The notes under the pieces: model-generated | What the model was told of the DNA's origin: nothing | The model's input: only the letters and a program-made list of their open reading frames with translations | Databases searched by the model: none | Part shown: piece after piece, positions 1 through 12,400 of the stretch | How positions within the stretch are numbered: the first letter of the stretch is position 1 | Layout of the letters: each line of letters starts with the position of its first letter | Assembly: GCA_018894105.1 (NCBI GenBank) | Contig: CM032121.1 | Coordinates: 26,132,230 to 26,196,229, forward strand | Reading direction: 5' to 3' | DNA: 64,000 nucleotides | From: Jacaranda mimosifolia | Lineage: Eukaryota > Streptophyta > Magnoliopsida > Lamiales > Bignoniaceae | Made by a program: the position numbers and the translations under genes

Positions 1-1405
1 GTCCCAACCCCAAAATAGAGGCACTGCCACACTGTGGTAGCACACATGCAGCCCAACCATGCACACCACCCGGGCAGCAGCGACCAATTTTGGTTTGCAT
101 GAGTTTTGAGCCTATTTTTGTGTTTCTTAAGTGGCCAAAAATGATTCAAATCATGCTAGATAGATGATCAAGTGTTGTGCAAGTTCTCAAAATTATGTCT
201 GACATTTTTTATTACTTTTGGAAAATTGTTCAAGTTAACCTCCAATTTTGTGCAAAAATGAGATATATAAATGTTATGCTTATTTTTGCTTGGCCAATTA
301 ATGGTTTATGAGATAATGATTTAATTTTTGGAATTAATTATTAATTCTAGACTTATTTATTATTCATTTAATTGTTGAGTGGATGATGAATGAATGGGTA
401 TGATCATAAGCCTTTAATAATAATTTTATTTGTTTCAAGTTGTTGAAAAGGATTGTATTAAATTAGGGCTTGCATACTTCTTAATTTCTACCTTACAAAT
501 GGTATAAGAGAAGAATCACTAGGAGTGAGGATTTCTTTCTCATGTAAATATTGCATGGAGCACAGGAGACCATTAGAGGCATGGAGACTTTTTGAAGACC
601 CATGAATGTATGGGATACACTCATGTAATAGCTAGATTTAATTAACCCACTCAAAATCAATTAAGTGGAGCACCTATGGCTCTAAGTGCACCACTTGGTT
701 AAGCTCATGGTCATCCCACCCTAGGAGCATGCCAGGCGCATTTACTTATTTATGCTTTCCATATCCTATTGATGTATGAGATACATGATTAGGATATGAA
801 AAACGTAAATAAGAAGATAAAAATGATGAGATCTTTGCAAACTAAAACCCACCACTTAGAATATCTAAGTGTTTTTCAAATATTAAGTCAAAATGGGTAT
901 AAATTAAAAAAGTTTTAATTAATCCATGTCTTCTACCAATAGTATGTGGCATGATGATGCTACCATTATTTATGTGATGTCTCATAAGTCATGGGTCACA
1001 CTTATAGTGGAAAGCTGTGACCATATACTTTGCATATGATGCACCTTTGATTTGAGAACGGCTATGCTTTATCACACGAGTACTGTGGATGTCACACGAT
1101 TTGTAGATCCACATGATAAGTGAGGCAAAATATATGAAGAGCTACATGAGATACAATTAGCAAAAGTTGCTTATCTTTTGATTGTTTGTGGATGTTTCAC
1201 GAGTCGTGGGTCCACTTGCAAGTCCTTAGGATCTTGATTCTCACTAGAAAACAAGATTTCCTGAATTCTTCTTAGGGGCGAAGGATTTGATAACATTGTG
1301 GGAAAAAAACTTGCTTGAAAGACCATGAACATGTTTTTAATATACATATTCAATCACGTGCTTATATTCTTTTTTTCGCCTTTGAGGATTTGTGAAATCT
1401 CAAGA
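1..1405 (+). other. 5' untranslated leader of copy A (partial)
   Basis: Non-coding leader between the primer site (outside the window) and gag, collinear with 50,350-51,822 in copy E. A G+C-rich patch at 1-95 has short inverted repeats such as CTGCCACACTGTGGTAG. It matches the patches about 500 nt after the primer site in copies C, D and E. Four diverged copies of a spaced GGGTCC-type motif lie at roughly 975-1,215. No open frame here looks real. Confidence 0.75.
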
Positions 1406-2130
1406 ATGGCTAAAATTCCACTCAACGTTGTTTTTGGAAACCAATAAACTAATCGAGCCAAACTTTAACGATTGACTTAACCCCAAAATTGTTCTAGATT
1501 CCTAGAAATGGATAAATGTCCTATGCTAAGGTATTCCTAATCCCATGAGAATCATAGTAGATCAAGAGACACATGAAAAGTTCACTAATTGGGTTTACAA
1601 TCATCCTATCCTATAGTCTCATTATGGCATCTACAAACTTTAAAAATCTCAAAGATACATGAATAGTACCTTAGTTAGTTTAAAGAGTTGTAAAGCAAAC
1701 AAGGTATGAATAGTTCATTTGTCAAAGGAGATTTTTCAAGCTAAGATGGATGTGAAGTCATGTGTACTCAACTACGGTGCAAAGATGATTAGGCTTGAGA
1801 AGCTTTTCAATTTGGACGTAGTGATGGACAATGATCTCCATGAGGATTTGATCCCCACATCCTCACTGAGTTTTATTGATCAAAGTGTTGATCTAGAAGG
1901 AGACTACCATGACAAGGGGAAACCTTTGATACTTGTTTCTTCCTCCAAGTCTATGGGCCCTGGGGGTACTAGAAAGGGAGGTAAAAGGAAGAAAAGTTCT
2001 TCGTCTAAGGGAAAACAACTATTAAAAGCATCCGGAGAAGTCAAGAAGATTATAGATGATATAGTCAATATTATTTGTTTCTACTTTGGCTAGATAGGCC
2101 ATTGGAAGTAATATTGCGAGGAATACCTTC
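1406..2130 (+). pseudogene. gag: Copia Gag of copy A, multiply stopped
   Basis: Capsid/nucleocapsid remnant. The ATG at 1,406 opens the conserved MAKIPLN start found in copies B, D and E, then the frame breaks. Stops include TGA in the GATTGACTTAACC segment near 1,472 and TAG in GATTCCTAGAAATGG near 1,500. The longest open piece (1,719-2,093) keeps the middle and basic C-terminal part but lacks part of the segment between the second helical region and the Lys-rich tail. The zinc knuckle near 2,072 has lost its second Cys (to Phe) and carries an in-frame TAG. Copy C has the same stops, the same short gag and the same broken knuckle. Confidence 0.8.
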
Positions 2131-3690
2131 CACCCCTTAAGAAGGGTATATAATTTATTAAAGTGCTTTTAAGGATAAATTCTTCCTTATGGATATATGA
2201 TATCGCATGTGGTTCTTATCTTTGTAAGTTGTTACAAAGAATAGAAAAATGAATAAAATCAAGTGATGTGGATATGATCCACAACCTTGGCTAAGGAGCA
2301 AGATTTGTGACCAAAGTTAAAGGCCTATAATAAGCTAGACTTAGAGAATTTCATATTTATATTGGACCTTCGTTATAATGTACCATATATTGTTGAGAAC
2401 ATTATTTCAATTCCCATTTTGGATAGCAAAGGATTTGATCCTTCTATATCAAATGGGAGATGGAAGGCATTAAAGAATGTGTTCTTTAATTGCTCTTGGT
2501 ATACTTAACAAGGGATTGTACATATTGGATTCTCAACCATCACAAATGCACTTTCAACAAAGTAAGAAATTAGAAAACCCTGAAGATGCTGTTTTATGGC
2601 ATACAAGACTTGGGCATATCTCTAAAAATAAGATGAGCAAGATAAAAGCTCTCAAAGTACTAAATTGTAGTGGCATTGAGGACCTTCCTACTTGTGAATC
2701 TTGTTTGAAGGGAAAATGACCAAAGCTGCTTTTGTGGGACAAATGGAGCGCACCACAAGTCCTTTGGATTTGATCCATACGGATGTTTGTGGCCTACTAA
2801 AGAGTTAGTGGGAGAAAAGGCTACTTTTACTTCATCACCTTTACTGATGGTCATAGTCAGTTCGAACATACATATCTTATGAAGTACAAGTCCAAAGCCT
2901 TTGAAAAGTTCAAAGAGTATAAGAATGAAGTACAATAGCTAAAGGGACTTAGTACTAAAGCTCTTCAATCGGATCGAGGGGAAAAATACCAAAGTACATA
3001 ATTCTTGGATTACCTAAAGAAGAATGAGATTCTTTCTCAATAAACTTCACCCGGCACACCCTAAAATAATAAAGCAGTCAAGAGGAGAAATCGAACTTTA
3101 TTAGACATGGCACATTCCATAATGAGCTTTTTCGATGTGCCTATATCCTTCAGATATGCCTTAAAGATGGCAGCAAAGTTACTAAGTGTAGCACCTTCAA
3201 AATCTGTGTACCAAGACGCCACATGTGATGTGGTATGGCAAAGCACCCTCTTACTATTAACTAAAGGTTTAAGAGTTTCCTACCTACGTGAGATAGTTAG
3301 TAGGAGACAAGTTGGATAGTAGATTCACCTTGTGCAAGTTTGTGGGATGCCCAAGAGAGTCTTTAGGTTATTACTTTTGTGATCCCGCGGAATAAAAGGT
3401 GTTTTGAGGAAAGCTACCTTTTTGAAAAAGAAATTTCTATAAGATAGAAAATGCGCTATTGTTGAACTTGGTGAAGTTCAAGATGACCATTAAATCCCAC
3501 AAGCGGTAGAAACAAATGAATATCAAATAGACTTACACCAACCTCTGAGAAGGTCGGACCGCATCAAGAAGCAACCCAAAAAGTTTGGATTCCTTCATGA
3601 GATAGACCAATCTAATAGTGATTCGAAGACTTATAAGGAAGCTATGTTGGACATAAACTCATGGCATTGGCTTGATGCCATGAAAATTTG
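2131..3690 (+). pseudogene. pol: Copia protease and integrase of copy A, frameshifted
   Basis: Remnants in order. The protease active-site region is near 2,200 (D-I-A-C-G where the family has D-T-A-C-G). The GAG-pre-integrase/zinc region is at 2,477-2,719, with the HHCC pattern around WHTRLGHIS and CESCLKGK. The integrase core follows, with the first catalytic Asp in IHTDVCG near 2,780. After that the frame is lost repeatedly to about 3,420. The integrase-to-RT linker follows to about 3,690. A stop-rich TATAATAAGC motif in protease near 2,325 is shared with copy C. Confidence 0.78.
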
Positions 3691-5186
3691 AAATGGACTC
3701 CATGAACTCCAACAAAGTATGGACTTTGGTAGATCCATCGAAGGGAATATTTTTCATTGGTTGCAAGTTGATTTATAAGTGAAAGCAAGGAATTGATGGA
3801 GAGGTAATGACCTTTAAGGTGCGACTAGTGGCAAAAGGTTACACTCTAAGACCCGATATCGATTTCGAGGATACTTTTGCACCAGTCTCAATGCCTAAGT
3901 CTATTAGGATTCTACTTACCATAACTGCATATTATGACTATGAAATATGGCAAATTGATTTGAAAACTGGTTTCCTCAATGGAGACATTGTAAAAGATAT
4001 CTATTTAGAGCAACCACAAGGTTTTACATCCAAGCGGAGTGAGCAAAAAGGTTTGCCAACTCCAAAGATCTATTCATAGACTCAAACAAGTGTCCTGAAG
4101 TTTGAACATACATTTTGACAAAGCAGTCAAATTGTTTGGCTTTATAAAAAATGTGGCTGAACCATATGTGTACAAGAAAGCTAGTAGGAGTAGTATACAG
4201 TTTATTGTGCTTTATATTGATAACATCTTTCTCATTGGGAATGAGGTAGGAATGTTAGAGTGTACTAAAGCATTGTTATCTACTCAATTCTCTATGAAGG
4301 ATTTGGGAGAAGCACCCTACGTATTAGGAATATGTATCTATAGAGATAGATAGATGAGGATGTTAGGGCTTTCCCAAACCCCGTACATTAACAAATTACT
4401 AAAGAGGTTTAGTATTGAAAAATCCAAGAAAAGATTCATTTTCATGGGACACGGCATTCGTCTCTCCAAGTCTATGGCCCCTAAGACTAAAGACGAGAGA
4501 TAAAGGATGTTCCACATACCTTATGCCTCTACTATTGGAGGCATATTGTATGTCGTTTAATGCACAAGACGGGATTTGGCAAACACGCTCTAAGTGTTAC
4601 AAGCCGTTTCCAATCCAATCCCAGTGAGAGTCATTGGATAGCTATTGAAGCAATCCTTAAGTACTTGAGAAGGACTAAGGACATGTTTTCGGTATACGAC
4701 AATGGAGAATTAAACTTGAGAAGTTTTTGGATTCTAGTTTCCAATTCAATGTAGAAGACCTAATATCCATCTCTGGATTTATATTTTCCCTTAATGGCAG
4801 CATAGTGAGTTGGAAGAGTTCCAAACAAGACACCATGGTTGATTTCACCATTGAGGTGAAATAATTTGTGGTTTTGGAAATCGCAAAGGAATGTGTTTGG
4901 ATAAAAAACTTCATCCAAGAGTTAGATGTAGTGCCTAGCGTGCATGAGCCTATGGTTGTCTTCGGAAGATAGCTTAGGACTTGAGCCAATATCTAGTCAG
5001 TGATCCAAACACAGTAAATGCGTTATCATTTGATATATGATATCATTTGATAGAGGTAGCATTTGAGTCAAAATAGTTTCCTTAGAAGAGACTATAGCAA
5101 AACAACTATCTAAACCCCTAAATGCAAATGGACTTTGAAGAACATCTTGAGAAGATTGGTCTTTAGACTATGGGGAATTAACTTTA
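3691..5186 (+). pseudogene. pol: Copia RT and RNase H of copy A, frameshifted
   Basis: RT (RVT_2 type) begins near 3,690 with the N-S-N-K-V-W-T-L-V-D segment. It is open at 3,807-4,079, including the Asp-containing WQIDLKTGF motif, and again at 4,102-4,353. The catalytic Y-V-D-D box at 4,213-4,224 reads Y-I-D-N, so the second Asp is lost. Later frames break at 4,080 and 4,355. RNase H (about 4,420-4,980) is recognisable only in pieces. Near its end the S-K-H-I motif is replaced by a sequence shared with copy C at 14,180-14,210. Confidence 0.8.
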
Positions 5187-5201
5187 GGGCAAGTGGAAAA
5201 T
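5187..5201 (+). promoter_or_regulatory. Polypurine tract of copy A
   Basis: GGGCAAGTGGAAAAT immediately before the LTR start TGTTAGAATAG. It primes plus-strand DNA synthesis in LTR elements. The same tract is seen at 55,693 and, on the minus strand, at 14,016 and 28,725. Confidence 0.8.
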
Positions 5202-7174
5202 TGTTAGAATAGTACCCCGCCAAGTCATAGGATCTTACGAGATATGGCTTTTGAGATTCGGATAGACTTGCACTGACGATGAATAAATACAAGGGTTGGA
5301 TATTGCTCCGTTCCATGAGTAGTCTCATATGAGATATAGATACATATTAGTGGGTGCTTGTTAGAGAACAAGGCACTGAAGGCCTGCCTGGAAAATCTAC
5401 TAGATAGCTGGAGTGGCAAGTCGGTAGTGGCAAGTTCTACAGCTTATGCTTAGCATATAATTAGTCCTCTGACCTGAGGATCCATGGTAACCTTGTGTTT
5501 CATCCTTGTGCTTTAACTCTTCCTTGGTCACCTAGCGGCCTATTCGGGTAAAGATTGGGCACAAGCTACTAAACATAAAGGTTTGTGAGATCAAAGATGG
5601 AATCCAACTCCTCGTTTTTGTGAAGGGCTAGTGTATCTCCTATGTATTCTATAATGATCGATTCTAAGAAATCTAAGAAATCCTTGGGCAAGGTGGTATG
5701 ACAATTTGAAAATTGAGTTTTTCAAAGATGAAGTCATACAGTGGAATCGAACATTGGGAATAGAGACATAGTACCGAGGCTATTAGGGAGGCAGCAAATA
5801 TCTTGCCCTAGGCCTCTTTTGGGAGATAGGAGACAGATGGACTGTTTTTGCATGGCAAGCGTAGAGCTATAGTGGTTATCCAAAAACATTCATTTCAGCC
5901 AATTAGTTGAGCTCTATGGGCTTAAAGTTAAACATTCGGCAATGGAGATTGGGTACTTTTCAATTAATGGAAAGGAGTTTAAACTAAAATAAATATATGA
6001 TATTCAAAAATCATAAGGACTTGTGAGCCCATGTCTAATGAATGGTAGAAACTTATGGGCACACACAAAAGCCAATTACATTTCCTAAGCTGTGATAGAA
6101 CTTTCTATGTGTTAGAAAATTCGCTCTATAGTGTCCGATTTTTTGGTGACCAAAATTGAGGTGCCACTTGACTTGATTAATTTAAGTGTTAAATTGATCA
6201 ACTAATTTAAGGAATTAAATTAGACAAATAATTTAAGAGATAATTATTTGGTGCCAAGTGACCATTAATTGGTCAAGTTAACTTAAAGAGTTAAGTTAAA
6301 GATTATTTAATTAATTACATTAAAGTGTTTAATTTAATCAATGAGAAGAATAAATTTTTGAGGAAAAATTCAAATGAAAGGTTTATTTGGTGTGACATTT
6401 TAATTAGTTTGAAGTTAGATTTCAAATATAATTGAAATGCACACAAATTCAAATTAGATTTGAATTTGCCAACTTGCCTACATTGTAAGCATATTGGCAG
6501 TCCCCCCTACCTTGACGAAGGTATGATGCCAACTTGGCATCACACCATCCTTCCTTTATGTATAGATATAGAGGTGAAGGTGGGTGACCACTTGCATATC
6601 CAAGTGAATAATTAGATTCTCACTTTTTCCTTCCATTTTTAAGGTGTTCACTCATGTGTTGAAGTTTACATCTCTCTTCTTCTCCAACCCCAAAATTGAT
6701 CATCTCCCTCTCTTATCTACTCCCTTTCTCTAGCTAAAAGTGAGGAGTAGTAGGAAATTAGATTGATGTGTGGATCATATTGATAGAGGCAAAACAAATG
6801 GTTTGCTAAGCCTTTGGATATCCACCTGCAAGAATAGTCACTTGGCGATTCTTTTAAGGAGATCCAGAAGGAGTTTTTGTCTGAAATTTTCATAATAGAT
6901 TTATCAAAGAGTTGAGGAGCTACTGGAATATTTTAGAATTTTTGGAGAAGACTGACTCGTGCAAAAGTTGCATCGTTCCTACCGTGCTACTGCTTGGTAG
7001 ATTCTGGATTAAGGAAGAGTTATTTACTTTCTCCTTGGAATTTAGCTAATCAAGGTAATCCTTTACATAAATTCATTTCATAAGAATGTTCAGATCCTGG
7101 ATTAGCTTGAGTAGCCCAGTTTATTTTAGCTTTTGAAGTTTAATTTATGGATCCAATTGCTACTCTATCCTTCA
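5202..7174 (+). repeat. 3' LTR of copy A (about 1.97 kb)
   Basis: Starts TGTTAGAATAG and ends CCTTCA. It is homologous along its length to the LTRs of copies C to G. About 209 bp present in copy E (47,715-47,923) is missing near the 5' end, with CAAG at the junction (5,221-5,224). A U3 hairpin array lies at 6,173-6,345, including 9-bp perfect arms at 6,202-6,223. The promoter hairpin and TATA follow at 6,517-6,571. Its diagnostic bases (for example around 6,760-7,020) resemble the LTRs of E and F more than those of C, although A's internal region is closest to C. Confidence 0.85.
6517..6571 (+). promoter_or_regulatory. Promoter hairpin plus TATA box, LTR of copy A
   Basis: An inverted repeat with arms around GATGCC and GGCATC (6,517-6,553) directly precedes a TATA-like TATGTATAGATATAG (6,557-6,571). 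The same pair occurs in every large-family LTR here except solo LTR S. It probably marks the U3/R promoter. Confidence 0.55.
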
Positions 7175-7537
7175 AAAGTTTAATTGGTTGGTCTGACTTG
7201 ACACCTAGTAATGTAAAGGTAGTCCATTAAGGGGATCTATATAAAAAGTGAGGCAAAATATATCAAAGGTTGTATAGAGATGTAATTAGCAAAATTTCTT
7301 ACCTTTGGATTATTTGTGGATGCACTCATCACGGCGGTCCACTTACATGTCTTTAGGGCCTTGATTCTCACTAAGAAATCAGATTTCTTGAATTCTTCAA
7401 GGTGGTGAAGAATTTGATAAAATACTGGGAGAAAAAATGCTTGAAAGACCATGAACATGTTTTCAATATCAATATTCAATGACATGCTTATACTCTTCTT
7501 TTTGCCTTTTGTATATTTTTAAAATCTCAAGCTTAAA

Positions 7538-8366
7538 ATGGCTAAAATTCCACTCAACATTATTTTGGAAACCAATAAGCTAACCGGACCAAATTTTTGC
7601 CATTGGTTGAGAAATCTCAAGATTATTCTAGATTCTGAAAAGAGGACATATGTACTTGATCAAAGTCCGCCGGACACCATTAGCGATGATGCCACTGATG
7701 AAGCACGTGAATTGTTCATGAAGTTTGTAGATGATGATATACAAACAAGATGCATATGATGGCTTCTATGAATAATGAGCTACAAAAGTCTTTTGAGCAT
7801 ATGAAACATGCAAGTGTGATCTACTTACACCTACAAGAGTTGTATGGTGGTCAAACCAGACATGGAAGGTTCGCTTTGTCTACAGAGCTCTTTAGGACAA
7901 GAATAAATGATGGCACTAGTGTCCATGATCATGAGCTAAAGATGATCGGGCCCATTGAAAAGCTAGGTTATTTAGACATAATCATGGACAATGAGTTATA
8001 TGTGGATTTAATCCTTCAATCATTGTCTACCTCATTTGAACAATTCGTTATGAATTTTAATATGTCTAAGCAAGAAGTGACGATTAATAAATTGGTTAAT
8101 ATGTTGGTGACCATCGAGGCAACTATGAAAAATGATAAGCCTCTTATGATTGCTTCATCTTCCAAGTCTAAAGGTCCTAGGGGTCCCAGAAAGGAGGTAA
8201 AAAAGAAAAAAGTTCTGCCTCTAAGGAAAAGCAAACATTGAAGAGTTCGGGGAGAATCAAGAAGAAGAAAAAGGCTAAAATCAGTACTATATGTTTCTAT
8301 TGTGGTGAAAAAGGACATTGGAAAAGGAATTACAAGGCTTACCTTAGCACCCTTGAGAAGGGTATG
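7538..8366 (+). pseudogene. gag: Copia Gag of copy B
   Basis: The ATG at 7,538 starts MAKIPLN, the same start as in copies D and E. The frame is open to 7,759. After a one-step frame change it is open at 7,750-8,241 and then at 8,238-8,510. It holds the copia gag capsid region (W-L-R-N-L-K-I-I-L-D near residue 28, M-K-H-A and L-Q-E-L-Y-G), a Lys-rich tail and a zinc knuckle at 8,292-8,333. The knuckle reads C-X2-C-X4-H-X4-Y, so the last Cys codon is now TAC. This is one of the better preserved gags in the window. Residues 7,175-7,537 upstream are leader. Confidence 0.82.
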
Positions 8367-9576
8367 TACTTTATTGAAGTGCACTTGACGAAAAATTCTT
8401 CCTCATTGGTACTTGATACCGCATGTGGTTATCACCTTTGTAATTTGTTACAGGGGATGTTAAGAAGGAGTCTTAATGAAGGGAATATGATCGTCTGCAT
8501 TGGAAATTGAGCAAAATTTGCGGTCATGGTTGAAGGCGTAGTCAAGTTAGACTTGAGGAATGCTTCCCTTGTAGTTGATCCTTGTTTCTATGTACCCTCT
8601 CGTGTTAAAAATATTATTTCTATTCCCATTTTAGATAATGAAAGATATAATTTTTCAATATCTAATGGGATGCTGAAAGCATTAAAGAATGGTTCTTTAA
8701 TTGCACAAGGTATATTAAACAATGGATTGTACATATTAGATTCTCAACCTTTATTGATGCACATTCAATCAAGTAAAAGAAAGATAACCAAGAAGATACC
8801 ATCTTATGGCATACAAGACTTCGACATATTTCTAAAAATAGGATGAATAAGCTGGAAGCTCTCAAAGCACTAAATGTTAGTAGCATTGAGGACCTTCCTA
8901 CTTGAGTCTTCTTTAAAGGGAAAAAGGACCAAGTCTTGTTTTGTGGAACAACCGGAGCGAACCACAAGTCCTTTGAATTTGATCCATATGGATGTTTGTG
9001 GCCCACTAAGAGTTAGTGCAAGAAGAGGCTATTCTTACTTCATCACCTTTACCAATCATCATACTTGGTTCGAACATGTTTACCTTATGAAGTACAAGTC
9101 CGAAGCTTGTGAAAAGTTCAAAGAGTATAGGATTGAAGTAGGAAGGCAAAATAGACTTAGTATTAAAACTCTTTGATTTGATCGAAGGGAGAATACTTAA
9201 AGACCGAATTCTTGGATTATTTAAAGGAGCATAGGATTTTTTCTCAATGGACTTCACCCAACACAATCCAACATAATGGAGTAGCTGAGAGTAGAAATCA
9301 TACCTTGTTGGACATGGTATGTTCCATGATGAGCTTTTCGAATGTGCCTATATCTTTTTAGGCATACCCCCTAGATACGCCGCCGAGATTGCTTAATATG
9401 GTACCCTCAAAGTCAATGCCAAAATCGCTGCATGAGATGTGGTATGGCAAAGCACCTCACTACTCTTTCTTAAGAGTTTGGGGGTCTCCTACTTACGTCA
9501 AGCGGTTAGTAGGAGACAAGTTGGATAGTAGATTCACCTTGTGCAAGTTTGTGGGATATCCAAGAGAGTCATTAGG
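8367..9576 (+). pseudogene. pol: Copia protease and integrase (N part) of copy B
   Basis: The protease motif D-T-A-C-G is intact near 8,415. A TGA at about 8,508 breaks the frame, which reopens at 8,526-8,846. The integrase zinc region and core follow, with IHMDVCGPL near 8,985 (first catalytic Asp kept). The second Asp region near 9,180 is destroyed by a stop and frameshift. The catalytic Glu in GVAES (near 9,285) is kept. The C-terminal part (9,389-9,576) is open and is cut by the insertion of copy C. Confidence 0.8.
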
Positions 9577-9992
9577 TGAAGGCAAGAGTAGCGTTAGGAT
9601 CCATAAATCAAAACTTCATAAGCTTGAAAATAACTAAGCCACTCAAGCTACCAAGGATCTAGTCGTGCCATAGGTCTGGATTAGGATGAATAATTACCTC
9701 TTGCAACTCAAAAATAGGGAGAAGATTAACTATCTCTCACAAGTCCAGAAATTGTCTGGAACTGGCACAACGGAAAGATGGTAACGTTTGCCCAGGCTAT
9801 ACTGCTCCAAAAATCATGAAATTAAATATAAGATACCTCCGCACATAGAGGAAGTTACTAAAAAATATTGGATCCAAAAATCCTTCTGGATCACTCCAGA
9901 AAAACTCCCCAACCGAAAGCTATTGCAGGTGGATCCCCAAAACCGAGCAAGTAAAGTGCCTCGCCTCTATTGATATGATCCACACACCAAAC

Positions 9993-12194
9993 TGTAAGTG
10001 CTATGGCCGAGATAAGCCAAACAAATTCAAAATTAAATAGCAAATCTCGATCCAAAGCAACATCCCCAGGCATATATCATACAACATAAATGGATTAATC
10101 AGAGGATACCAACCTGAATCGCTCAAAATCCAAGGAGATGATGGATGATTCTTCCTATCACAGATTTCCGGCAGTTTCTGGCACAGCGGAGAAAAAGGAG
10201 AATATCTTCCAATTCCGATCTCCAAATGAAATGAGGAAAAATTATCCAGAAATCTAACTCAAATTTCGATCTTCTGTGAAAAAATTGGCTCAAATATCCA
10301 TCGGATCGCTCCAGGAGAAAATTGTGAAGTGGACTGTTCTGCAGAAACCTTTTCTGGAATTGAGTGGCCTCACTTGTGGTCACCTCCAATGCAAGTCCAC
10401 ACACCTTAAAGCAATCCTAGAACGTCCAAATCTTTAGCTGGAGCAGATCTGGAGTTGTTGGGTGAAGAAGGAGGTTTTTGAGTGAGAGAGAGAATGGATG
10501 GAAGTTAGATCTCTACTAACTTTGGAGAGAATTTTGGAGGGAGAATTTAGCTTGCAAAATTCAGAATTTTGGCTAATGAATCTGGACTGATTTTCGGCCA
10601 CTCCACCTCCCCTTATATAGAGGTGTGGGGGGGACCAAAAATTCCAAGGGCATAATTGTAAGTTGGTAATTCCACTATCATGTGGTCTTGCCAACTTGCT
10701 TAATTGGAATCCAATTCCAATTAATTGAAATCATATGTGAATTCATCCCTCCAATAATATATTCTCCTATTAATTAAATTAATCCAATTAATTTAATTAA
10801 TTCAACTTGATATAACAATTAAATCAAGCAAACTTAACTCTTTAAGTTTTCTTTAGTTAACTTAACTCTTTAAGTCAACTTAAATTATTCAACTATCAAT
10901 GTGGCTCAAATAATCAACTCCTTAATTATTTGCCTAATTTAACTCCTTAAATTAGTTGTTCAATTTAACACTTAAATCAATCAAGCCATAATTGATCTTG
11001 AAATCTCTCTCTCAAAATCGGTCCCTTAAGAGGGACGTATTTTCTAACACTTAGAAATTCTTCTTTCACCACTTAGAAAAGTTCAAGGCTTTTGTGTGTG
11101 ACCCATTGGGTTCAACCATTCATCGGACATAGGCTCACAACTCCTTGTGACTTTTGAATATCATATATTCATTCTAGTTTAAAACTCCTTTAAAACTAGT
11201 CGACTCAATTCAATCGATCTCTATCAATTGAAGAGTACCTAATCTCCATGGTCGATGTCCAACCTCAAGCCCATGGAGCCCAACTAATTGGTCGAAATGA
11301 ATGTCTCTGTATGAACCTTTTAAAGCTCTACGCGTTCCATGCAAATACGATCCTTCCGTCTCCTATCTCCATTTAAGAGACCTAGGGCAAGATATTTGTC
11401 GGCTCCCTAATAGCCTCGATTCTATGCTGCTATTCTAAATGTTCAATTCCGATGTATGACCTTATCTTTTGGAAAACTCTTTTCCCAAACTGTCATACCA
11501 CCTTGCCCAAGGATTTCTGGAATATGATCATTATAGAATGCATAGGAGATGTACTCGCCCTTCACAAAAGCGAGGAGTCGGATTCCATCTTGGATCTCAT
11601 AAACCTCTATGCCAAGAGCTCATACCCAATCATACCCCGAACGGCCCACTGGGTGACCAAAGATAAGTCAAAGCATGAGGATCGGACACAAGGTTACAAT
11701 GGATCCTCAGGTCAAAGGACTAATTTATATGCACTAGCGTAAGCAGGAGAGCTTGCCACTACCGACTTGCCACTACGGCTACCTAGTGGAGTCTCCGGTA
11801 GGTCTTCAGTGCCTTGTTCTCTAACAAGCACCCACTAACATGCACCCGTATCATATACAGTTGCTCATGGAACAGAGCAATATCCAACTCTTTGGATTTA
11901 TGCATCGTTAGTGCAAGTCTGTCTGGATCTTAGATGTCCCATCTCGTAAGAACCTATGACTTGGAATATTTAAGATCACGACCGTGTAACACTTATTCCA
12001 TGATCACCACCCAGTGAACTGACCAAGTCCCGTAGCCATGTATGATCTAAGGACTTCATCCAAATGCCAGTGAAGTAATATAATGCATAAGATGAATGTG
12101 GCCATATGTAAGATATCATTCAATCAAGATTGTCTCTTTAGAAAATAGTTTTACAAAGCCAAAATCATTGGCTTGCCAGGCACTATTTCTAACA
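9993..12194 (-). mobile_element. Solo LTR S inside the 3' LTR of copy C
   Basis: A 2,202-bp block starting TGTAAGTGC and ending TTTCTAACA on the plus strand. It is flanked by CAAAC at 9,988-9,992 and 12,195-12,199. The sibling LTR of C has the uninterrupted sequence ACCAAACAATC at about 20,185, giving the empty site. It has the U3 hairpin array (about 10,771-10,985, for example CTAATTTAA-CTCC-TTAAATTAG) and a TATA-like CTTATATAGAGG at 10,612. It lacks the GATGC...GCATC promoter hairpin, so it belongs to a related but distinct subfamily. No internal region remains, which fits LTR-LTR recombination. Confidence 0.9.
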
Positions 12195-12400
12195 CAAACA
12201 ATTTACCAATTTTCCCTCAATAGAAGCTGGAGTTATAGAGGAGAAAATGAGGTAGAGGAGGCCGATTTTCAGGTTGGGAAGAAGAAGAAATGTAAAGCAT
12301 CAACTCATGATACAATGCATGGAGAAAGAGATTTCAGAGGGAATGCAAGAATCTAATTCTCACACTTTTCAGCAATTTATTTCGAATTTTGCAAGCTTCC

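Larger units (their letters stand above)
1..7174 (+). mobile_element. Ty1/copia LTR retrotransposon copy A, left end outside window
   Basis: Large copia element read on the plus strand: leader, gag, protease, integrase, reverse transcriptase (RT), RNase H, polypurine tract and a complete 3' LTR. Its 5' LTR and primer site lie left of the window. The domain order with integrase before RT identifies Ty1/copia. The sequence right of the 3' LTR (7,175 on) matches the middle of the leader of the same family (compare about 51,465), so A is inserted in the leader of copy B. The right TSD would be AAAGT (7,175-7,179); its partner is outside the window. Frameshifts and stops occur throughout, so A is dead. 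Many of its gag and protease stops are shared with copy C. Confidence 0.88.
7175..9576 (+). mobile_element. Copia copy B, left visible part (host of A, C and ATH)
   Basis: Plus-strand internal part of the oldest visible copia copy. It runs from mid-leader (7,175) through gag, protease and most of integrase to 9,576, where copy C interrupts it at TSD TTAGG (9,572-9,576). The coding sequence resumes at 22,012 in the next integrase segment (FCDP), showing one element split in two. The 5' LTR lies left of the window and the distal pol and 3' LTR right of it. Confidence 0.85.
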
